The translations under genes were made by a program, and so were the position numbers. The notes under the pieces were generated by a model that searched no databases, was not told the DNA's origin, and saw only the letters and a list, made by a program, of their open reading frames with translations. Shown piece after piece: positions 20,828 to 25,535 of a stretch of 25,535 nt of DNA (positions are counted from its first letter, which is position 1; the number at the start of each line of letters is the position of its first letter). Source of the DNA: JAAAOZ01 sp964496595 (GTDB lineage Bacteria; Chloroflexota; Anaerolineae; B4-G1; SLSP01). The stretch is taken from assembly GCA_964496595.1 (NCBI GenBank), contig CAZCAI010000064.1, forward strand, positions 1-25,535, given 5' to 3'.

Positions 20828-21571
20828 ATGACTTCTCGCCGTACAGGTACCGTACAGAGACAAATACATAGTGCCCTATCTCGACAATTTGGGCTGTTGA
20901 GGCAAAACTATCACCTCTATCGCTCTCAACTTGCGCTTCTCGTGCTATTGAGCGTATTGTCTAAGATGATGATGCTGCCCATGGATCCTTTAAGCGTACA
21001 GAACTTGCTTCTAACGTATGGAGAAGTGCTTCTGCCCCAGATAGCGGGCTGGATCGCCTCTGGGATCCTGTTGAGCGATCCGTGCCGCGAGTTACTGTTA
21101 TCGTCAGGACGCCCTATCTGGAAGACGATGATTGAACGAGTACTCCTTATCTTTTCCACCACCTTAGCAGCGTGGGGAGGCATGCTTCTGTGTACGTGTT
21201 ACGTCACGAAGAGAAGCACTGCGCTGCAAGCCGTCGGCGCACAGATGTTCTGGGGAGGCGCCGTCGCCTCCCTGCTGTTCATAAGCATCGGCGTATTGTT
21301 CGCCCTCGGGTTTCACAATCGTGTTGCCGGTGGCGTCGTGATGACGGCCTCCTGGGCCTCGCTCTTGCTCTTCAAGCAGAGCATCCTGGCGAGCGAACTG
21401 GGGCAAATCCTCTATCCATTCCTGACGTTGGATATGCCGGACAGCTCCTTCTGGTGGACCAACCGCCTGGTGCTGACCACGCTTTCTTTGCTCCTGCTGG
21501 GGGGCGCTATCCTTCTTACACGGCAGGAAGAGAGATTACTCCCTCAAGGAGGGATTGGGGACATCGGATGA
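20828..21571 (+). CDS. ABC-2 type membrane permease
   Basis: A 247-aa integral membrane protein with about six hydrophobic segments: LALLVLLSVL, LLPQIAGWIASGILL, VLLIFSTTLAAWGGMLLC, GGAVASLLFISIGVLFAL, VMTASWASLLLF and LVLTTLSLLLLGGAILL. No ATP-binding or enzymatic motif is present. The layout fits the ABC-2 permease class. It starts 6 bp after the thioredoxin gene and its stop overlaps the start of the next permease (ATGA at 21568-21571). The pair plus the ATPase at 23829 would form one heteromeric ABC transporter, which may export or confer immunity to the small peptide. The lower-GC first half and higher-GC second half are noticeable. Confidence 0.75.
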   Translation: MTSRRTGTVQRQIHSALSRQFGLLRQNYHLYRSQLALLVLLSVLSKMMMLPMDPLSVQNLLLTYGEVLLPQIAGWIASGILLSDPCRELLLSSGRPIWKTMIERVLLIFSTTLAAWGGMLLCTCYVTKRSTALQAVGAQMFWGGAVASLLFISIGVLFALGFHNRVAGGVVMTASWASLLLFKQSILASELGQILYPFLTLDMPDSSFWWTNRLVLTTLSLLLLGGAILLTRQEERLLPQGGIGDIG

Positions 21572-23832
21572 CGTATCAATTACTATTTACCGTTGCTGTA
21601 ACGGAGATTCGGCTGACGCTGCGCAATCTGGGTTATTGGCTTTACGTGCTCTCCATAACCGCTCTCTCGCTTATCATCCTGTTGATCGCGCCGCAAAACG
21701 GTTGGCCGGATGCGATGGTGGACGTTGCCAATAACGCGCTTTTCTTCCAGTTCCCATTGCTGGCCATCGTCATCGCGCCGGCATTGACAAGGCACGATCG
21801 ACTTTCCCGAGAATGGGTATGGGCTACACGTTTAGATTACCCCCTATTGCTGCTTGGACAGATCCTCGGGTTAGGAAGTATCCTTTTTATCTCCTCCCTA
21901 CTCCCGATCACAGTTGCCTCCATCTGGTTCCTGCTGAAGGATCCGGGATTTGGGATACACGTGCTTGCCCTCTGGAAATTTGGGCTGACATTCCTCATCC
22001 CCGTCACATTTCTTGAGATCAGCATAGTGTTTGCGTTTGCTTGCTGGCTCAGAAACGTTGCCCTTACGATCGCCTTGAGTACTGCCTTGGACCTTTTTCT
22101 CTGGCTGGGCATCTTGATGCCGATCGCTTCTCTGCTCACGCCCTTGAATCACACCTTGCTGACGTTGCACCTGGACCCTGTGGCCGGCCTAGGAGCGGAA
22201 CACCTTCTCGTTTCTCGTCTCCTGGCCTTCTACGTATGCCTGGGAGGGGGACTGATTGTGTCCTCCATCTGGGGCACTGCGCACATTCCAGCGTACGGTG
22301 ACGCTCAGCCACGAAATCGGCCCTATCTACTGGGAGGGATGCTGATCGGTCTCGTGGGCCTCTCGCTTACCCTTTGGGGGTATACCGCAGCGGTAAAGCA
22401 GCGTACAGTGCCTCCACCGCCCTCATCCGATCAGATTGACATTTGGACGGTGGTAACGTCGTCCCACAGCGGGTCGATCGCGGGTGCTGAAATAAGCCTG
22501 AAGTCAGAACTCGTCGTACGCAATGTCAGTGATGAACCTCAGGAAGTTTTAACGTTATCGCTCAACCCGGGGCAGGAGTGCGTTGAAGCCACCATCGATG
22601 ACCACCCGGTCTCCTGTAAACGTATGGGGGAGTGCGTTGAAGTTTCCCCCCCGACCCCCGTCCCGCCTGACGGTCTGCTGGATGTGGAAATCGTCTACAG
22701 CGGTTCGCCGATTCTGCTCCGGGAAGAGTACGCCCTGGTCAACGCCGTCCGGGGGAATAATCCGTCCTCCTATCAAAACCCGGTGCGAACCTACCTGGAC
22801 GATAACGTCATATATCTGCATCGGGATGGCAATTGGCTTGTCTGGCCCCTCTCCACACCTCCGCACATCTCATCACACGACACGCTGACCGTTGAAGTTT
22901 CTCGTGATGTACCTCTGATCAGCTCCGGTGGCATCGCCGATGAGACGGCGGAACATATCACGTACCACTGGAGCGGCACGATACCCCAGCTGCTGTTGGT
23001 ATCGGCCCCCTACCAGGTCACAGAGCGCTCCGGCACTACCATCTTCTGGGGGCCTTATAGTGGCAGGACGCGCCTGGCGGAGGCGCAGGCTGCCGGGGAA
23101 ATCCTTGAGAGGCTTGCGCAGAAGGTGGAATCTGAGCCGAGGGAGCGCTACCGGGTCGTCATGCTCCCCTACGTCCAAGAGATGGTGGTGAGTGGTTCGC
23201 TCATCGGTCTGCAAGCAAGCAGGGCGCAGGATTTTGCTGATGATACCGCCTCATTCTATAGTCTGGCTCTGGACGTGAGCCGCGCCTGGCTCATAGATCG
23301 GATTGGCTGGCCTCGAGAAGTGAGCACTGCCGGATACTTCCGCAGCGCTCACACAATCTGTGATCCGCCGGATGAAACCGGCTATCAGGAATGCAAAACG
23401 GTCAGCCTGGGAAGTGAGAATCCGCAAGCGCCGCAGGGACGGTTAGTGGAAAAGGAGAGCCGGGACCCCCTCTTATCCGCTCTCAGTACCGTTTTAGCTC
23501 TACGATTGACCGAAGACGTTACAGGGGACGAGGCGTTCGTGCAAAGAACGCACGAACAGTGGGTACTCAACGCGGAATGTACCGGTACCACGATGATGGC
23601 ACCGGAGAAGTATCAAAACGCAAGGTGGGCGTTGGTAATTCAGCAGCTCTTTGACGAAATTGGCCCCGAGGGCGTGGCGCAACTGCTTCAAACCCTGACG
23701 ACGACCTATGCCCCAGGCACTTCTCCGTTAACAACGCGCGAATTTTTGCAAAGTACGGCTACGCACGGGTACGTGATGGAGGAACCCGAACCGGACCCCG
23801 CGTGCACTATACCGACGGGAGGGAGCGAATGA
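21568..23832 (+). CDS. ABC-2 permease fused to an extracellular M1-peptidase-like domain lacking HExxH
   Basis: A 754-aa protein. Residues about 1-285 contain six to seven transmembrane helices (for example VLSITALSLIILLIA, LLLLGQILGLGSILFISSLL, LLAFYVCLGGGLIVSSIWG, LLGGMLIGLVGLSLTLWGY). The extracellular part (about 290-754) opens with a beta-sandwich: ISLKSELVVRNVSDEPQEVL, LSLNPGQECVEATIDDHPVS, DGLLDVEIVYSGSP, then WLVWPLS..., DTLTVEVSRDVPLISSGGIA, all typical of an M1 aminopeptidase N-domain. The catalytic region follows, but where HEIAHQWW should be the line reads LALDVSRAWLIDRIGWP. No HExxH is present, so zinc catalysis is unlikely. ABC-2/M1 fusions are known in Gram-positive peptide loci; this one would serve as a substrate-binding module. 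ATG 21568 overlaps the previous stop; a much longer upstream start would overlap that gene. Confidence 0.75.
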   Translation: MTYQLLFTVAVTEIRLTLRNLGYWLYVLSITALSLIILLIAPQNGWPDAMVDVANNALFFQFPLLAIVIAPALTRHDRLSREWVWATRLDYPLLLLGQILGLGSILFISSLLPITVASIWFLLKDPGFGIHVLALWKFGLTFLIPVTFLEISIVFAFACWLRNVALTIALSTALDLFLWLGILMPIASLLTPLNHTLLTLHLDPVAGLGAEHLLVSRLLAFYVCLGGGLIVSSIWGTAHIPAYGDAQPRNRPYLLGGMLIGLVGLSLTLWGYTAAVKQRTVPPPPSSDQIDIWTVVTSSHSGSIAGAEISLKSELVVRNVSDEPQEVLTLSLNPGQECVEATIDDHPVSCKRMGECVEVSPPTPVPPDGLLDVEIVYSGSPILLREEYALVNAVRGNNPSSYQNPVRTYLDDNVIYLHRDGNWLVWPLSTPPHISSHDTLTVEVSRDVPLISSGGIADETAEHITYHWSGTIPQLLLVSAPYQVTERSGTTIFWGPYSGRTRLAEAQAAGEILERLAQKVESEPRERYRVVMLPYVQEMVVSGSLIGLQASRAQDFADDTASFYSLALDVSRAWLIDRIGWPREVSTAGYFRSAHTICDPPDETGYQECKTVSLGSENPQAPQGRLVEKESRDPLLSALSTVLALRLTEDVTGDEAFVQRTHEQWVLNAECTGTTMMAPEKYQNARWALVIQQLFDEIGPEGVAQLLQTLTTTYAPGTSPLTTREFLQSTATHGYVMEEPEPDPACTIPTGGSE

Positions 23833-24710
23833 ACATTACGATAGAGAACGTGACAAAAATCTTCGGGAAGGATACCGTCGCCTTGCAAGAGGTCTCCCTC
23901 AAAATCAAATCGGGGATGTTTGGCCTGTTGGGACCCAATGGAGCGGGCAAGACCACGCTGATGCGTATGATTGCGACGTTGGTCCAACCCAGTCAGGGGC
24001 TCGTCAAAGTCGGAGCGTACCGGACGGACGATAGTCACGAGAAGTGGCATATTCGCAGGTCGTTGGGGTATCTACCCCAGGAACTGGCACTGTACCACAC
24101 CCTATCCGCGCGTAACTTCCTGGATTTTATTGCCGGGATCAAGGGCCTAGCACAAGATGAGCGCTCTCGTCAGATAGAAACGCTACTGGAACTCACCGGA
24201 TTGCGCGCAGTGGCCAACAAACAGATCAAGATGTATTCCGGCGGTATGAAGCGCCGGCTGGGGATCGCTCAAGCGTTGATCGGCGATCCTTCATTGCTGA
24301 TTGTAGACGAGCCAACCGCCGGCCTCGATCCCGAAGAGCGCGCGCGCTTTCGCAACCTGTTGGTTGACCTTGCGGCCGAGCGAACCGTGATACTCTCTTC
24401 GCACATCGTTGAGGATATTGCGCAAACGTGCTATCAGGTAGCTATTCTGCGGCAGGGAAGCGTCGTATTCGATGGGAACGTCGGTGAACTCATTCAACGA
24501 TCGGACGGCAAGGTGTGGGAATATGTTGACGATGCAGAGAACCCCCTCCCGGATAGTTTTCTGGTCTCAAAGACGAGGACCGGCAACGCGCGGACAAAAT
24601 ACCGGGTACTGGCAGACGAACAACCTGCACCGCAGGCTACCAGGGTTGCGCCGGGCATCGAGGATGGCTATCTGTGGCTTATGAATCAAATGGACGAAGA
24701 CCCGGTTTGA
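23829..24710 (+). CDS. ABC transporter ATP-binding protein
   Basis: A 293-aa cytosolic ATPase of the ABC-2/bacteriocin-immunity (BcrA-like) type. Walker A GPNGAGKTTL with K41; Q-loop YLPQELALYHTLSARNFL; signature YSGGMKRRLGIAQAL; Walker B LLIVDEPTAGLDP; H-loop ILSSHIVEDIAQTC. The C-terminal tail (VWEYVDDAEN ... GYLWLMNQ) matches the usual extension ending in YLWLM. ATG 23829 overlaps the stop of the fused permease as ATGA, so the three transporter genes are coupled. It powers the two ABC-2 proteins. Its stop lies exactly at the end of a group II intron remnant on the other strand, yet the C-terminus looks complete. Confidence 0.92.
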   Translation: MNITIENVTKIFGKDTVALQEVSLKIKSGMFGLLGPNGAGKTTLMRMIATLVQPSQGLVKVGAYRTDDSHEKWHIRRSLGYLPQELALYHTLSARNFLDFIAGIKGLAQDERSRQIETLLELTGLRAVANKQIKMYSGGMKRRLGIAQALIGDPSLLIVDEPTAGLDPEERARFRNLLVDLAAERTVILSSHIVEDIAQTCYQVAILRQGSVVFDGNVGELIQRSDGKVWEYVDDAENPLPDSFLVSKTRTGNARTKYRVLADEQPAPQATRVAPGIEDGYLWLMNQMDEDPV

Positions 24711-24786
24711 ATCGGGTAGGAGGGGGCCTCACGGCCCTCGTCCTCCCACACCACCAGGCATAGGGGTCCGTACCTGGCGGTTTCTT
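24711..24786 (-). ncRNA. 3' end of a group II intron (domains V-VI), minus strand
   Basis: Read on the minus strand, sequence after the maturase stop contains a hairpin CCGCCAGG ... CCTGGTGG, which looks like domain V, then a G-rich stem GGGAGG ... CCTCCT with an unpaired A in its 3' side (domain VI-like), ending CTACCCGAT. These features are common to the 3' ends of bacterial group II introns; I judge this from pattern memory. The intron end abuts the ATPase stop codon (24708-24710). Confidence 0.65.
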
Positions 24787-25252
24787 CTACGATTGTAACC
24801 TCGCGTACCTCTGGAAAAGACTGATGAGTCCCAAGGACTCAAACCACGCTTTGCTCATCGCTTGATGAGCTTGGGGACACCGCGACTTTCGCCACCAGCT
24901 CCGTACTGTTCCCGCCAACTCGCGTGCGCTCCACTCGGAAACGCCCAATTGACGTAGAAAGTTGAAGATGGCTTGGGGGCGTTTGCATTGTTTGAGCCGA
25001 AAGCGGCGCAGTTTGCGCCGTATCCCCCCATCCAGGCGGCGGAGCCGGGTGCGGCACTCCGCATAGCGAAAGTACGTCACCCACCCCGTCAGAAAACTGT
25101 TCAGTTCCCCGATCACCCGCTCAAACGATACCCCGCGATTTCAGCGCGTGATGGCCCGAATCCGCTGTTTGATGCGCTGGATGCTCCGGGGCGCTAACCC
25201 CAGTCGCCCGCCCCGCAAAAGGCGATACTCCAAAAACTGGCGTTCTTCTACG
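24787..25252 (-). pseudogene. Group II intron maturase fragment with an in-frame stop
   Basis: The C-terminal end of a group II intron reverse transcriptase/maturase (LtrA-type), about 155 codons. Reading from 25251 towards lower coordinates: VEERQFLEYRLLRGGRLGLA, SIQRIKQRIRAITR, then TGA at 25143-25141, then NRGVSFERVIGELNSFLTGW, VTYFRYAECRTRLRRLDGGI and RRKLRRFRLKQCKRPQAIF, ending RYARLQS and stop at 24789-24787. This is the maturase-specific (GIIM) domain. The TGA sits where relatives have Arg (TRRNRG), so a single CGA-to-TGA change has broken it; otherwise it is intact. The RT domain and intron 5' part are missing: the sequence switches at 25252 to regulator copy D. It is a 5'-truncated relic. 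Confidence 0.85.
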
Positions 25253-25535
25253 AAGGCCACCTCGCTTTTCTCCCTCACCGATGCAGTGCGAGCGGTAGCG
25301 CAGGGGAAGCCGTGGTACAGTCCGCGCGTGCAGGCCGAGGTCGCCGCCTGGCTGCGGGGAGAGCCTACCTTGCCGCCGGAACTCGCCGCGCTGACGGAGC
25401 GCGAGCGGGAGGTGCTGCGCCACCTGGCCCAGGGCGCGAGCAATCAAGAGATCGCCGCTGCGCTGGACATCAGCGTCAACACAGTAGCGCAGCATGTCAG
25501 TCATCTCCTGGGAAAATTGGGCTGCACAAGCCGCG
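25253..25535 (+). pseudogene. LuxR-family regulator remnant, copy D (5'-truncated, runs off the window)
   Basis: From AAGGCCACCTCG onwards the DNA matches the intact regulator at 18370 almost base for base, with an open frame to the window end: KATSLFSLTDAVRAVAQGKP, then LTEREREVLRHLAQGASNQE, IAAALDISVNTVAQHVSHLL. The receiver domain is missing and there is no start codon, because the sequence joins the intron remnant at 25252. Apart from two scattered differences near the start, differences from copy C are confined to a 24-bp window in the HTH (25444-25467). The fragment may continue to the WLRWI end and another portable leader outside the window. Confidence 0.8.

Noticed and set aside
21172..21567. 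An upstream extension of the permease/M1-like protein by 132 residues
   Set aside because: It lies within the first permease gene in another frame, with low-complexity Arg-rich translation. ATG 21568 overlaps that gene's stop and starts a typical membrane protein.
24839..25084. Minus-strand and plus-strand small frames within the intron remnant
   Set aside because: They are other-frame readings of the maturase GIIM domain, which is clearly recognisable.

Overview
The window looks like a chromosomal segment of a Chloroflexota bacterium (Anaerolineae-like), probably an environmental lineage. This rests on gene style (YgeW-type carbamoyltransferase, DUF488 proteins, VanZ, P/T/S-rich lipoproteins), moderately high GC, and short 'word' repeats folding into hairpins between genes. 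No rRNA, tRNA or housekeeping marker is present, so the taxonomy is inference. The window has two contrasting halves.

Left half, about 1-13.5 kb. A GntR/UTRA regulator with a consensus promoter and a built-in palindromic operator heads a set of plus-strand metabolic genes: an aspartate-carbamoyltransferase-like enzyme, a knotted YgeW-like carbamoyltransferase, carbamate kinase (arcC), then a threonine-synthase-like PLP enzyme, a VanZ-like membrane protein and a second, unusual fold-type II PLP enzyme. Together they suggest catabolism of a carbamoylated amino acid or ureide: phosphorolysis to carbamoyl phosphate, ATP recovery by ArcC, and PLP-dependent elimination of the remaining amino acid. 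Between arcC and the threonine-synthase-like gene lies a DNA-transaction block: two DUF488 proteins (one ending in a beta-clamp-like QLSLF motif), a VapBC-like toxin-antitoxin pair, a probable dual-OB protein translationally coupled to a TPR-RecQ helicase, and an orphan RHH/DUF5678 protein.

Right half, about 13.5-25.5 kb. This is a mosaic of exported proteins and mobile debris. A NarL/LuxR-type response regulator is intact once (18058-18702) and present as three fragments (13533, 14953, 25253). The three copies whose downstream region lies in the window are each followed by the same block of roughly 100-140 bp, with a plausible sigma70 promoter, a 5'-UTR hairpin and (in two copies) a good ribosome-binding site. 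In two copies this leader drives an unrelated signal-peptide protein: a secreted WWG-containing protein followed by a tiny membrane protein, and an M23 peptidase followed by a lipoprotein. In the third copy the RBS has decayed and the downstream genes are a truncated lipoprotein and regulator debris. A 176-bp MITE-like element and a group II intron remnant with an in-frame stop also lie here.

Between these copies lies the most intriguing locus (19841-24710): a tiny secreted six-cysteine peptide bracketed by 12-bp inverted repeats, then a membrane-anchored CxxC thioredoxin, an ABC-2 permease, a second permease fused to a large extracellular domain that looks like an M1 aminopeptidase without its HExxH zinc site, and an ABC ATPase. 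The last three genes are joined by ATGA overlaps. I read it as a candidate disulfide-peptide (bacteriocin- or signal-like) maturation and export/immunity system.
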